The notes beneath the pieces are model-generated. The model saw nothing but the letters and a program-made list of their open reading frames with translations, was not told where the DNA came from and did not search any database. Of a stretch of 64,000 nucleotides of DNA, positions 8,811-18,012 are shown piece after piece. The stretch covers positions 3,224,001 to 3,288,000 of the forward strand of contig JABTTV010000001.1 of the NCBI GenBank assembly GCA_015075725.1. Reading direction: 5' to 3'. The stretch comes from Anaerolineales bacterium (GTDB taxonomy: Bacteria; Chloroflexota; Anaerolineae; Anaerolineales; Villigracilaceae). Both the position numbers and the translations under genes were made by a program. Numbering within the stretch: position 1 is the stretch's first letter; each line of letters opens with the position of its first letter.

Positions 8811-10052
8811 TTATTTGAAAAAATATGGAATCTCTGCCGGGGCAGGTTCGAGGAAGTACACTGTCACCCAGCCGGAAAGCCCGCCGATGTTGTTATCGTC
8901 ATAGCCGAGATCGATCCATTGTGTGCGCGCCACGCCGAATGCGCTTTCAATGATCGGTCCCCCGCCTGTGTCCCCGATGACTGCCAGGCCGTACCCCGGA
9001 ATATAGACTTTCATACCAGCAAGATATGGATAGATCGAATAATCAACTGCTACGATGCCATATCCCGCGCGCGCGCCACTGGCTGTGCCGTAGGAGCATC
9101 CACCTGTGCCGGAATTGCATGGCGAATACCAGGACGCATACATCTCGGTCGCATACCAGTATTGATATTGCGAATTTCCCCCGACAGGTGAAAGAGTGAT
9201 CTTTGATCCACTGAGAACGAGTTGCGTCTTCGGCTCACGCAAGATTGTTTTCTCCTCATCTTTGCGGCTCACCACTACGCCGTCCTCATATCGGACTCGT
9301 GTGCGGATCATCGTCAGACCATTTGCACCGTATTGCAAAATCTCCTGTTGACCGAATACCACATCTTCCGAAAATGTCTCTTCGACGGAAAAGGGGATGG
9401 ACTCTAATTGCACAAAAACAGATTCGCTGATTCGTGTGACTTGAATCCTCCCATCGGGCGGCAGCGGCTCGTTCTCCGACGGGATGCTTTGGTCCAAACC
9501 CATTAGTGGAATTCCCGCCTTTGCCAAAGCCTCCCCAACCGTGTTCGCCGAGGAATGAATCATCACGGATTCGCCGCCGCTGGTCACGGTCAACTCGCGG
9601 GTTGGAGAAATGTGTATCGTGAGCGAATCCTTTATCGGCGCAGTAAGAGGCGGGGCGACGTCGTCGTTGATGTGGATTGTAAATCCCGCATCATTCAAAA
9701 CTTCGCCGACAGTAAACGCAGATGTATTGATTGTTTGCTCGCCATCCGGTGTGAGCAGCCGAACGTTCACCGCCCGCCTTAATTGCATTTGGAAATTCCC
9801 GCGCATTGCGATCTCATCTTCCAGCTCATGCGGAATCCCGTTTACAAGAACCCGGTCATCCGGCTGTGGGGTGATCCCCGCTTCGGCAAGAATCAGAATC
9901 GGTAAGGTTTCATTGGTTGTGACAGTAATCGTCGAATCCCCGTCGATGACGATGACTGTGGGCGGCGAGAATGCGCTGCAGCCGATAAGAATGACGGCAA
10001 ATAAAACCGCTTGCAAACGATGCAATTCCATAAGCGCAATTATAAACGGCAT
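8811..10052 (-). CDS. YabE-like cell-wall protein: DUF348 repeats, G5 domain, 3D domain
   Basis: 413 residues. A lipoprotein-type signal (lipobox LIGC, about residue 25) is followed by three DUF348 repeats (about 30-170), a G5 domain (about 190-265) and a C-terminal 3D domain (about 290-395). The 3D domain carries the three characteristic acidic sites AVDYS, GDTGGG and WIDLGYDD. This is the architecture of Bacillus YabE/Rpf-like wall-remodelling enzymes, whose 3D domain is related to lytic transglycosylases. ATG 10052 has AAGGA 8 nt upstream; ATG 10031 in frame is an alternative. The frame stays open past the divergent gene at 10084, but that extension is not coding. It is the first gene of an operon with the LCP gene and rsmA. 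Confidence 0.88.
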   Translation of the reverse strand: MPFIIALMELHRLQAVLFAVILIGCSAFSPPTVIVIDGDSTITVTTNETLPILILAEAGITPQPDDRVLVNGIPHELEDEIAMRGNFQMQLRRAVNVRLLTPDGEQTINTSAFTVGEVLNDAGFTIHINDDVAPPLTAPIKDSLTIHISPTRELTVTSGGESVMIHSSANTVGEALAKAGIPLMGLDQSIPSENEPLPPDGRIQVTRISESVFVQLESIPFSVEETFSEDVVFGQQEILQYGANGLTMIRTRVRYEDGVVVSRKDEEKTILREPKTQLVLSGSKITLSPVGGNSQYQYWYATEMYASWYSPCNSGTGGCSYGTASGARAGYGIVAVDYSIYPYLAGMKVYIPGYGLAVIGDTGGGPIIESAFGVARTQWIDLGYDDNNIGGLSGWVTVYFLEPAPAEIPYFFK

Positions 10053-10070
10053 CGCCGGTTCCTTTTCGGA

Positions 10071-10076
10071 TACAAT
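10071..10076 (+). promoter_or_regulatory. -10 box (TACAAT) directly before the TrmH-family gene
   Basis: TACAAT ends 7 nt before ATG 10084 with no ribosome-binding site between, so the mRNA would be leaderless. The divergent YabE-like gene starts only 31 nt away. Confidence 0.45.
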
Positions 10077-10083
10077 TCCCCAT

Positions 10084-10863
10084 ATGGACCTGCTTACCAG
10101 CGCTTCGAACCCGTTTGTCAAATACGTCCGCAGTTTGCGGCAGAAAAAGGCGCGCAGCGAATCCGGTTCCTTCCTCGTGGAAGGCATACACCACGTCGGG
10201 GAAGCCGTCGAGGCGGGTTGGGAAGTGGAGGCGATTTTATATTCGCCGGAGCAACTGACCAGCAACTTTGCAAAGGATCTGCTCTCCCGTGCCCGTCAAC
10301 TCAATTTGAGGATTCAACCCGTATCTAAAGTAGTGATGGAATCTCTTGCAGATAAGGAAAATCCGCAAGGCATTCTGGCGGTCATTAAGCAAAAGCGTTT
10401 TGTTTTCGATGATCTGAATGCCCTGGAACGTGGCGTGGCATTGGTCTCACCGCAGGACCCTGGTAATCTTGGTACGATCCTTAGGACAATGGATGCGGTC
10501 GGTGTCGAGAGTCTATTTCTGCTCGATGGAGGGGTGGAACTCTATCATCCGACCGTGATCCGTGCGAGCATGGGGACAATATTCTGGAAAAGGATCATTC
10601 AAACGTCATTTGGCGATTTCATGGCTTGGTCGCGCAAACACAACATCCAGGTGATCGGCACATCATCCAGGGCAGATGTGGATTATCATACCCTCGTCCC
10701 GCAGGAACGCTGGGCGTTGGTGTTGGGGAACGAACAAAAAGGGCTTTCCTCCGATCAATCCGCCGCCTGTGATGTGACCGTTTCCCTGCCCATGCGTGGG
10801 AGGGTCAGCTCGTTGAACCTTTCAGTGGCGGCAGGCATATTGCTCTACCAGTATGCGAGATAG
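10084..10863 (+). CDS. TrmH/SpoU-family RNA methyltransferase
   Basis: 259 residues. An N-terminal substrate-binding domain (NPFVKYVRSLRQKKARS, SFLVEGIHHVGEA) precedes the knotted SPOUT domain. SPOUT motifs are visible: QDPGNLGTILRTMDAVG (motif 1), LVLGNEQKGLS (motif 2) and VSLPMRGRVSSLNLSVAAGILLYQ (motif 3). Such enzymes 2'-O-methylate riboses in rRNA or tRNA using S-adenosylmethionine; the target base cannot be assigned. ATG 10084 matches the family start. An open frame further upstream overlaps the divergent YabE-like gene and is not used. The convergent acyltransferase gene ends 10 nt downstream, with no obvious terminator between. Confidence 0.93.
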   Translation: MDLLTSASNPFVKYVRSLRQKKARSESGSFLVEGIHHVGEAVEAGWEVEAILYSPEQLTSNFAKDLLSRARQLNLRIQPVSKVVMESLADKENPQGILAVIKQKRFVFDDLNALERGVALVSPQDPGNLGTILRTMDAVGVESLFLLDGGVELYHPTVIRASMGTIFWKRIIQTSFGDFMAWSRKHNIQVIGTSSRADVDYHTLVPQERWALVLGNEQKGLSSDQSAACDVTVSLPMRGRVSSLNLSVAAGILLYQYAR

Positions 10864-10873
10864 ATTTTAACCC

Positions 10874-11914
10874 TCAGATGGATCGCCTGGTAAGTTTCAA
10901 CAGGGGGGTTTCGATAAACCGGTAACTGATGAACCCGACGACCAAGGCGAGAACGAAAGCCGCGCTCAAACCGATGAGATTGTCAATGATTGGATCGATT
11001 GCGAAAAGACTCCACACCCTACCCACAACGTTCACGGTAAAGAGATGGGAAAGATAGATCGAATATGAAGCATTCCCCGTTTGTATCAAAAAAGGTGAAA
11101 GGACAGTTCCATTTCGCTCGGCGTGGGTGACGCAAAAGACGATCACTGTTGCGGGGACTCCGTAATACAAAGCCTCCGACCATTCGAGCGGCAAGAGCCC
11201 CGTCACATTATTGTAGTGGATATAGCCAAATACTGCCGCGATCAAGGCGATTCCGGCAATGACAAACAACAAAATCCCGTTCGCCCTGATTTCTTTATAA
11301 TTATGATAATGCACAGCGAGCAGGCACCCGGCAATGAATTCAAGGGTCAATGGGTGAAAAATCACGAATTCGAACGGATTCCCGCCTGGCGAATGGAAAA
11401 ACACGATGATCGCCCCCCAGATCAAGAGTGCGGGAACGAGTAACCTTTCCGGGAAAAGGAGCAGGATGAAAAACAAAACGATGTAGAAATACATTTCATG
11501 GATCAACGTCCATCCGACCAGAACGATTGGGAGTAGGTTGCTTGGAATGAGCAAATAGGAGGCGACGATGTTCACCTGGTTTCCCTGCGCGCTGTTCACC
11601 CATGAGGGCTGGACGATGAATACGATCAGCGCCAGCGTGGTGTACACCCAATAAAGGGGATAGATTCGGGAAACCCGGTGGTAAAGGAAGAGCAGACTTT
11701 GTTTCAGCTCACGGAACTTCCCGCGGGTCACTGTGACCATCACAAACCCGCTGATTACGAAGAAAAGGTCCACGCCGAACATGCCGAATCGCAGCCAGTC
11801 TGGGAGGATGGTATTCGTCCCCCCGTATTTTTTTTCGATAACCACCAGATGGAATAGCACGACGGAGAGCACGGCGATCCCCCGCAAAGCCTGGATGTTT
11901 TGAAGTTTGATCAT
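10874..11914 (-). CDS. Acyltransferase 3 family membrane protein
   Basis: 346 residues with about ten transmembrane spans. The N-terminal LQNIQALRGIAVLSVVLFH carries the catalytic-type R and H of the acyltransferase 3 (OafA/NodX) family, and FFVISGFVMV follows in the next span. These enzymes O-acetylate or O-acylate cell-surface polysaccharides or lipids from the inner membrane. The last span pair ends SYRFIETPLLKL, typical of the family. It is a single gene, convergent with the TrmH-type gene. Substrate unknown. Confidence 0.9.
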   Translation of the reverse strand: MIKLQNIQALRGIAVLSVVLFHLVVIEKKYGGTNTILPDWLRFGMFGVDLFFVISGFVMVTVTRGKFRELKQSLLFLYHRVSRIYPLYWVYTTLALIVFIVQPSWVNSAQGNQVNIVASYLLIPSNLLPIVLVGWTLIHEMYFYIVLFFILLLFPERLLVPALLIWGAIIVFFHSPGGNPFEFVIFHPLTLEFIAGCLLAVHYHNYKEIRANGILLFVIAGIALIAAVFGYIHYNNVTGLLPLEWSEALYYGVPATVIVFCVTHAERNGTVLSPFLIQTGNASYSIYLSHLFTVNVVGRVWSLFAIDPIIDNLIGLSAAFVLALVVGFISYRFIETPLLKLTRRSI

Positions 11915-12087
11915 ATCGGGTTCATAATTTTACCCTGTCTTCTCCGTCATAAAGGTCACAGTGAATGATTATCTGGAGAGGTGTTCTCCAAAATTAATGC
12001 ACTCCCCAAGACCTTTGGGTTACAATAAAACCAGCGAGATGAGTCGTAAATCAATCGATTTGTAACGTTAGACTATCACTCTCACCA

Positions 12088-13647
12088 ATGAAACTTGTCA
12101 CGGTCACCCAAATGCGCGCCATCGAAAGGGAAGCCGACGCGGCAGGCCTTTCGTATTCGCAAATGATGGAAAACGCTGGGCGGGGCCTCGCAGAGATCGT
12201 CCATTCGTTGGGAAATGAAAACGGGTGGGATTCCGTCATGGGCGTTGTCGGGTCGGGGAATAACGGCGGCGACACGCTTGTTGCCCTTTCGTGGCTTGCC
12301 GAAGCAGGCTGGCGTACACATGCATATCTCGTCAACCGTAAAACTGCCGACGATCTGCTCATCGTACGCTATCTTGAATCCGGGGGCGAACTGACCCAGT
12401 TTTCCGCCGATACAGGCCGGGAATCTCTGCTCCCTTTTTTGGAAGGCTCAGACATTCTGCTGGATGGCCTGCTTGGGACGGGATTCAAACTTCCGTTAAA
12501 GAATGAGGCGGCGCTTTTCCTCCGTGAAACTTCGTTAATCCTCCAAAAGTTGGAGGACCCGCCTTTTGTCATTGCCGTGGATTGTCCCTCCGGGGTCGAT
12601 TGCGATACCGGCGCTTGCGCGGATGAAACCTTGAGAGCTGACCTGACCATTACCATGGCTGCGGTCAAACAGGGTTTATTAAAATTTCCCGCATTCGAAC
12701 ATATCGGAAATCTCGAACTTGTTGACATTGGTCTGCCTGATGAACTCGACAGTTGGAAAATCATGGATGCCGATGTGGCGGACCCGAAGTTGGCTGCTTG
12801 TTTGTTGCCGGAACGAGACCCCGCCTCTCACAAAGGGACGTTTGGTACGGCCCTCGTGACAGCGGGTTCCATATCCTATTCAGGAGCGGCTTTGCTTGCA
12901 GGCAAAGCCGCCTGCAAAGTCGGAACGGGACTCGTGACAATGGCTGTTCCCGAGCCATTGCATAATGCGCTTGCGGGTCATCTTCCCGAAGCGACCTGGA
13001 TCATCCTGCCACATGAGCATGGTTTCATATCAGAAGGAGCGGCATATCATGTGTCGGATGGTCTTGAGCGCGCTACGGCAATCCTGATCGGACCGGGGTT
13101 TGGGAGCAAACACACCACAAAATTGTTCATTGAACATCTCCTGCCATCTCTCGAACTCCCGGCCGTTTTCGACGCAGACGGCTTGCGGCATCTCGCCTCC
13201 ATACCCGACTGGCATGAAAAAATAAAACAAACCGCGGTTCTCACTCCGCATCCCGGCGAAATGTCTGCCATGACAGGTTTATCGCGCGCAGCGATCCAAT
13301 CGAATCGCCAAGAAATTGTGGGAAAATATGCAAACGAGTGGGGTCATGTTGTCGTATTGAAAGGCGCGTTTACAGTAATCGCCGCGCCGGATGGACGAAA
13401 GACCATTATTCCTGTTGCAACACCGGCGCTTGCTCATGCCGGGACAGGCGATGTGTTGGCGGGAATCATTGTTGGGCTACTCGCGCAGGGTTTGAAGGCT
13501 TATGAATCCGCGGTCGCAGGCGCTTACATCCATGCCCAGGCGGGTCTCCGCGCCGCAGACCTGCTCGGCACCACAGCTTCAGTGCTGGCAGGTGATGTGT
13601 TGGATTGCGTTTCTGATGTGATTGCGGAACTTGAGGAATTTACTTGA
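12088..13647 (+). CDS. nnr: Bifunctional NAD(P)H-hydrate epimerase / ADP-dependent dehydratase
   Basis: 519 residues, full-length fusion. The N-terminal epimerase (YjeF_N, about 1-215) carries GSGNNGGDTLVALSWL and DGLLGTG. The C-terminal dehydratase (about 225-515) carries ILIGPGFGS, LTPHPGEMSAMTG and the catalytic GTGDVLAGIIVGLLAQG. Together they repair hydrated NADH/NADPH to the normal cofactors in the cytoplasm. It begins about 170 nt from the divergent acyltransferase start and ends before a strong bidirectional terminator. No clear Shine-Dalgarno precedes ATG 12088; a TACAAT at 12021-12026 could be the -10. Confidence 0.95.
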   Translation: MKLVTVTQMRAIEREADAAGLSYSQMMENAGRGLAEIVHSLGNENGWDSVMGVVGSGNNGGDTLVALSWLAEAGWRTHAYLVNRKTADDLLIVRYLESGGELTQFSADTGRESLLPFLEGSDILLDGLLGTGFKLPLKNEAALFLRETSLILQKLEDPPFVIAVDCPSGVDCDTGACADETLRADLTITMAAVKQGLLKFPAFEHIGNLELVDIGLPDELDSWKIMDADVADPKLAACLLPERDPASHKGTFGTALVTAGSISYSGAALLAGKAACKVGTGLVTMAVPEPLHNALAGHLPEATWIILPHEHGFISEGAAYHVSDGLERATAILIGPGFGSKHTTKLFIEHLLPSLELPAVFDADGLRHLASIPDWHEKIKQTAVLTPHPGEMSAMTGLSRAAIQSNRQEIVGKYANEWGHVVVLKGAFTVIAAPDGRKTIIPVATPALAHAGTGDVLAGIIVGLLAQGLKAYESAVAGAYIHAQAGLRAADLLGTTASVLAGDVLDCVSDVIAELEEFT

Positions 13648-13696
13648 ACCGGAGCAGGCGGATTTTTTTAATCAACATCAAGCTCAAAACACAATC

Positions 13697-13728
13697 AAAA
13701 ACAGGCTGTAATGAAACAGCCTGTTTTT
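13697..13728. terminator. Bidirectional intrinsic terminator between nnr and the SPFH gene
   Basis: A 13-bp stem (13697-13709 with 13716-13728) with AAAAA on the left arm and TTTTT on the right, loop of 6 nt. It can terminate both nnr (plus) and the convergent SPFH-domain gene (minus). Confidence 0.85.
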
Positions 13729-13774
13729 TCACTTTCCGTTACTTATCTCGAACCTCTAATCGCTTCTTATTTTA

Positions 13775-14818
13775 TTAGCCATTCATGAAAGCTTCAAGAT
13801 TATCCTTGCTAATGCGGAAAGCCTTGCCAACCTTCTTGGCTTTCAGGCTGCCATCCTTGATCGCTGCCATGATGTCGTCTTCCGTCACCTTCATCACTTG
13901 CGCCGCCTCAGCCGGGGTCATGATATCGGGAATCTTTGCGCCGCCTCCAGCCGAAGTTCCGGGACCTTGATAGCCGCCTTGAAGCGCCTGCCCCATGATA
14001 TTTCCGATCCCCATGCCAGCGCCAATGCCTGCAGTGAGACCTGCGCCTCCGCTTGGATTGTTCGCCGCTTCGCGCATCGCGTCTGCCGCCTGCAACTGAG
14101 CGTAGATCGCCGGGTCGAGCAGACCTGCATCGCGCAGTTCCTGAGCCGACTTGGTGCTCGGTTTTAGGTTGCCGACATAGAATGTCTTGAGCGTGAGACC
14201 GAGCGCCTCGAAATCATCCTTGCCTTTCGACCGCACCGCCGCACCGACTTCCTCATTCATGCCGCTCAACTTGCTGGCGAAGCTTTGGGTGGTGTTGCTG
14301 AATTCGCCCAGCACGTCGGTAAGTTTCGAGACCAGCATCGTCTTCAACCGGTCTTCGATCTCGCTTGTGCGGTAGGAACCGGTCGCGCCTACGACCTGCG
14401 TCACGAATTGCTGTGGATCCTTCACCTGGAAGGAATACGTGCCAAAGCCCTGCAAGAACAAATAACCGAGACCCTTTCCAGGAGTTTCCACCAGGATCGG
14501 AGCAGATGTTCCCCATTTCTTGTTGGTGAATTCCTTCCTCGAGACGAAATACACCTCGGCGGGGAAAGGCGTGCGGTCATTGAAAGCCTTGCCAATGAAA
14601 TCGATCAGTTTGGGGATGTTCGCCGTGGCAATGGTGTGCCGCCCCGGTTTGAAGACATCCAATGCGTTACCATCACGGAAAAATACCGCGCTCTGACTTT
14701 CGCGAACGATCACCTGTGAACCGATGCGGAAATCGCCAAAACCCTCCTCGGGGAAGCGATGCACGATCTCGTCGTTCATTTCGTTGGGATATTCAATGAC
14801 ATCAAAAATTCTAGCCAT
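13775..14818 (-). CDS. SPFH-domain protein with C-terminal excisionase-like helix-turn-helix
   Basis: 347 residues. The first about 230 form an SPFH-type domain (virion-core-protein-like/YdjI group): FGSQV-type N-terminus, PAEVYFVSRKEFTNKKWGT and GFGTYSFQVKDPQQFV blocks, then helices. A Gly/Ala-rich linker (about 240-295) leads to a 50-residue tail, MTPAEAAQVMKVTEDDIMAA followed by KAKKVGKAFRIS, which matches HTH_17/excisionase-type winged helices. SPFH proteins scaffold membrane or phage-shock-like complexes. The DNA-binding-like tail replaces the zinc ribbon usual in this group. ATG 14818 has AAGGAG upstream; longer frames to 14881 lack one. No neighbour clearly shares its pathway. Confidence 0.85.
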   Translation of the reverse strand: MARIFDVIEYPNEMNDEIVHRFPEEGFGDFRIGSQVIVRESQSAVFFRDGNALDVFKPGRHTIATANIPKLIDFIGKAFNDRTPFPAEVYFVSRKEFTNKKWGTSAPILVETPGKGLGYLFLQGFGTYSFQVKDPQQFVTQVVGATGSYRTSEIEDRLKTMLVSKLTDVLGEFSNTTQSFASKLSGMNEEVGAAVRSKGKDDFEALGLTLKTFYVGNLKPSTKSAQELRDAGLLDPAIYAQLQAADAMREAANNPSGGAGLTAGIGAGMGIGNIMGQALQGGYQGPGTSAGGGAKIPDIMTPAEAAQVMKVTEDDIMAAIKDGSLKAKKVGKAFRISKDNLEAFMNG

Positions 14819-14929
14819 GGTTACTCTCCTTTGAGTGAATAGCGATTTGATTATAGTCCAACTGTTTCTCCGGTCAAGCACCGTTTATCCTATTCATCTA
14901 CGACGGCGCTGTGATTCCGTTTCCGCTTC

Positions 14930-15724
14930 CTACCGCTTTCCCATCTGTTTTCCCGTTCCTTTGTCTCTCAGCATCAACACTTCCGCCATGATACTGACGG
15001 CGATCTCTTCCGGCGTTTCCGCCTGCAGTTCAAGACCCATCGGCGAATGGACCTTTGCGATCAAATCATCGGCTACACCTTTTTCTTTCAGCGCTTTGAC
15101 GGTGGTTGCCCAGCGGCGTTTCGAACCGATGACGCCGATATATGCCGCATCCGATTTCAGCAGACCTGGCAAACCTTGCGCATCCACGCTGGACCCGCGA
15201 CTTGTCACAACCAAATAGGTTCGATTCGTGATCTTGAGCGACTCTGCCAATTTTCCCATCTCGATGGGGAGGTATTCATCCGCGCCGGGGGTTGCTTCGG
15301 GGGTACAAAATTCTTCTCGGTCGTCGCTGACGGCAACCCTGAATCCCAGCCACTTGGCGAGGTGAACGACAGCTTTCCCAACATGACCCGCGCCGATCAC
15401 GACAAGGGTCGGAGCCGGAAGGATCGGTTCCACAAACACCTCCACTTGGCCGCCACAAACGCCGGGGTCTCCGCGCGATGGGTCGGACATGTTGTAGTGC
15501 AGATACCGCGGTTTCCCATCGCTCATCGCCATCCATGCTTCATCGAGGACGCGGTGTTCCAAGTCTCCGCCGCCGACGGTTCCGACGAATTTGCCATCCG
15601 GGTAAACGAGCATTTTGCTGCCCACATGACGCGGCGTGGAACCTTCGCTCTTCACCACGGTGCATAGCGCGGCGGGTTGATTCGTTCTTTCGAGTTCAGA
15701 TAAGGCTTGGTAGATGGATGTCAT
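14930..15724 (-). CDS. XdhC/CoxI-family molybdenum hydroxylase maturation factor
   Basis: 264 residues. The N-terminal XdhC_CoxI domain holds SEGSTPRHVGSKMLV and GTVGGGDLEHRV, with the conserved CGGQVEVFVEP. A Rossmann domain (VVIGAGHVGKAVVHLAKWLG) follows. XdhC-type proteins bind molybdopterin and help insert the sulfurated cofactor into xanthine-dehydrogenase-type enzymes. It lies downstream of the large subunit, separated by 80 nt that contain an interspersed palindromic repeat, so it is probably the last gene of that operon. Confidence 0.92.
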   Translation of the reverse strand: MTSIYQALSELERTNQPAALCTVVKSEGSTPRHVGSKMLVYPDGKFVGTVGGGDLEHRVLDEAWMAMSDGKPRYLHYNMSDPSRGDPGVCGGQVEVFVEPILPAPTLVVIGAGHVGKAVVHLAKWLGFRVAVSDDREEFCTPEATPGADEYLPIEMGKLAESLKITNRTYLVVTSRGSSVDAQGLPGLLKSDAAYIGVIGSKRRWATTVKALKEKGVADDLIAKVHSPMGLELQAETPEEIAVSIMAEVLMLRDKGTGKQMGKR

Positions 15725-15738
15725 TTAGGATTGGATGT

Positions 15739-15801
15739 GATCCTGAACGGAGCGAAGGGTCTCCAGGATTGTCAAGGAGATTCTTCGCTTCACATAGAAT
15801 G
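15739..15801. repeat. Interspersed palindromic intergenic repeat (GGAGCGAAGGGTCTC type)
   Basis: Left arm ATCCTGAACGGAGCGAAGGG TCTC and right arm GGAGATTCTTCGCTTC with CATAGAATG form an imperfect inverted repeat. The same design occurs at 56578-56657. It fills the xdh large subunit-xdhC gap. Confidence 0.6.
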
Positions 15802-15804
15802 CCA

Positions 15805-18009
15805 TTAATTGATCTTCCCCAACGCGCGCAGGACCCGTTCCGGCGCGAATGGGAACTCGTCAATCCACACACCGGTCGCATCGTGAATCGCAGCGGCAAT
15901 GGCTGGAGCCACTGGCAGGTAGGGAAGTTCGCCCATGCCTCGCGCGCCCCACGGACCGTTCGGGTCCGGCACTTCCACCAAAACAGATTCCACCTTTTCA
16001 GGAATATCGAGAATGGTCGGTAAAAGGTAGGTGCTAAATTGGTCGGTCAATACGCGCCCGTCCTTCGTCTTGAATTCTTCCATCACTGCGTAGCCGTGCG
16101 CCTGCACAATGCCGCCCTCGATCTGACTGACGACCAGGTCCGGGTTGATGGCTTTCCCAACATCGTCTGCCGAGATGATTCGTTTCACGCGTACATGCCC
16201 GGTCTCGGTATCCACCTCCACATCCACTGCTTGCGCCACATACGCATATTGAAAATTCGGCATCGAATAGCCGGTTTCCTTATCCATCGGGGTTGTCGGC
16301 GGGGCAAAGTATTGGAACTCGGCGATTGCGGGTCTTTCCTCCGCCTTCCATTTTTCCAGCGCCGCTTCCGCCGCACCTTTGACGGAGTTGCCCGCCATAA
16401 AAGTTAGACGCGACGCCGATGCCGAGCCCGGGTTTCCCTGTGTCGCCGAGTCGGAGGTCTTCATTTCGATCATGCTGATCGGCACACCGAGGATTTGAGA
16501 TGCGACCTGCACCATGACGGTTTGGAAACCCTGCCCAACTTCAGCGCCCGCATGGTGGAGCACGACACGTTCCATCTCGGTATTTCCGTGTATCTCGATT
16601 TTTGCCCAGCAATTTTCCTTATAGCCGAAGGAAAAACCGACGTTCTTGAATCCCGCGGCGAATCCGCGGCCTTTCACGATTCCTTTCAATTTTTTTGCGT
16701 CCAGTGTTTTCGCTTTTCGTTTTGCCGTTCTCTTCCACTTGAATTCATCCCGCGCCGCTTCTATGCATTGGACAATGCTTGTTGGGTTCGGGGTCGGTGT
16801 GCCGACTCCGAGGGTGTCGCCGTCCCGCAAGGCGTTCTTTAAACGGAACTCCACCGGATCCATGCCAAGTTTTTCCGCGAGTTTGTTCATCTGTGTTTCT
16901 GCCATGAACAAAGCCTGCGGTGCGCCGAATCCGCGGAAAGCCGCACCGGGGATATTGTTTGTGTAAACGCCGTACACATCGGTTTTGACGTTCGGTACTG
17001 CATACGGTCCTGTGGAGGTTATGCTGGAATTACCGAGCACTTTGTTCGTTGTGTACATGTACGCGCCGCCGTCGCCGATGATCTCATTTTGAACCGCGAC
17101 CAGCTTGCCGTCTTTCGTCGCGCCCCATTTGGCGCGCAGGATGACAGCATGCCGTTTGCCGTGGCCAATGATCGATTCGCGGCGCGACCATATGATCTTC
17201 ACCGGTCTTTTCAATTTCATCACAGCCAACGCAAGCACGATCTGCACCGAAAGGTCTTCGCGCCCGCCGAACGCTCCGCCGATGGCAGGATAAATGACGC
17301 GCACCTGTTCCTCGGGCAAATCCAATGCGTGGGCGATTGACTTGCGGTCGGCGTGAGTCCATTGACCGGCACTTTCGACGACAATCCTTCCTTCTTCGTC
17401 GATGTAAGCCAAGCCCGCCTCCGGCTGAAGATAAGCATGTTCCTGCACCGGTGTGTGATACTCGCCTTCGACAATGACGTCCGCTTTATTGAAGCCGTCG
17501 TCTACATCCCCTTTGCGGATTTTATAATGAACGCATACGTTCGTGTCGCCCCGGTCCGGGTGGAGGAGAGGCGCATCGGGGCGCATCGCAGTGACCGGGT
17601 CCGTGAGAGGCGGGAGGTCTTCGTAATCCACTTCTATAAGCTTTATCGCTACGGCGGCTTGCGCTTCATTCTCTGCGACGACGACTGCCACCTGGTCCCC
17701 GACAAAACGGACGATGTCTGTGTATGGTTTGTCCGCGCCGGGACCGCATAATACCGGTTGGTCGGGAATCTGCAAGCCATATTCATTTACAGGCAGGTCT
17801 TTCGCTGTGTAGACCGCGACGACACCGGGCGATGCCAGCGCTTTGTCAATTCGAATATCCAGGACGCGCGCATGAGGACGCTCAGCCATCAGTACTTTCA
17901 TGAATAGCATGCCTGTCATGGCACGATCGCCAGAGTATTGCGATTCGCCTGTGACCTTGCCAAGCGCATCGATGCGGTTGAGAGAAGTTCCTACTGATTC
18001 GATGGACAT
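15805..18009 (-). CDS. Xanthine-dehydrogenase-family molybdopterin-binding (large) subunit
   Basis: 734 residues, normal for the separate large subunit of molybdenum hydroxylases (aldehyde oxidase/xanthine dehydrogenase a/b hammerhead plus molybdopterin domains). Visible blocks are the N-terminal DALGKVTGESQYSGD hammerhead, GGAFGGREDLSVQ (molybdopterin binding), AAFRGFGAPQALFMAE (substrate-side Arg) and the C-terminal GARGMGELPYLP, whose Glu matches the catalytic base. It oxidises a hetero-aromatic or aldehyde substrate at the Mo centre and passes electrons to the 2Fe-2S and FAD subunit encoded upstream. The substrate is not determined by sequence. Its start is 3 nt after the stop of the small membrane-protein gene. 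Confidence 0.93.
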   Translation of the reverse strand: MSIESVGTSLNRIDALGKVTGESQYSGDRAMTGMLFMKVLMAERPHARVLDIRIDKALASPGVVAVYTAKDLPVNEYGLQIPDQPVLCGPGADKPYTDIVRFVGDQVAVVVAENEAQAAVAIKLIEVDYEDLPPLTDPVTAMRPDAPLLHPDRGDTNVCVHYKIRKGDVDDGFNKADVIVEGEYHTPVQEHAYLQPEAGLAYIDEEGRIVVESAGQWTHADRKSIAHALDLPEEQVRVIYPAIGGAFGGREDLSVQIVLALAVMKLKRPVKIIWSRRESIIGHGKRHAVILRAKWGATKDGKLVAVQNEIIGDGGAYMYTTNKVLGNSSITSTGPYAVPNVKTDVYGVYTNNIPGAAFRGFGAPQALFMAETQMNKLAEKLGMDPVEFRLKNALRDGDTLGVGTPTPNPTSIVQCIEAARDEFKWKRTAKRKAKTLDAKKLKGIVKGRGFAAGFKNVGFSFGYKENCWAKIEIHGNTEMERVVLHHAGAEVGQGFQTVMVQVASQILGVPISMIEMKTSDSATQGNPGSASASRLTFMAGNSVKGAAEAALEKWKAEERPAIAEFQYFAPPTTPMDKETGYSMPNFQYAYVAQAVDVEVDTETGHVRVKRIISADDVGKAINPDLVVSQIEGGIVQAHGYAVMEEFKTKDGRVLTDQFSTYLLPTILDIPEKVESVLVEVPDPNGPWGARGMGELPYLPVAPAIAAAIHDATGVWIDEFPFAPERVLRALGKIN

Positions 18010-18012
18010 GGT

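Noticed and set aside
9610..10083. Upstream extension of the TrmH-family gene
   Set aside because: It overlaps the divergent YabE-like gene and the family start is at 10084, right after a -10 box.
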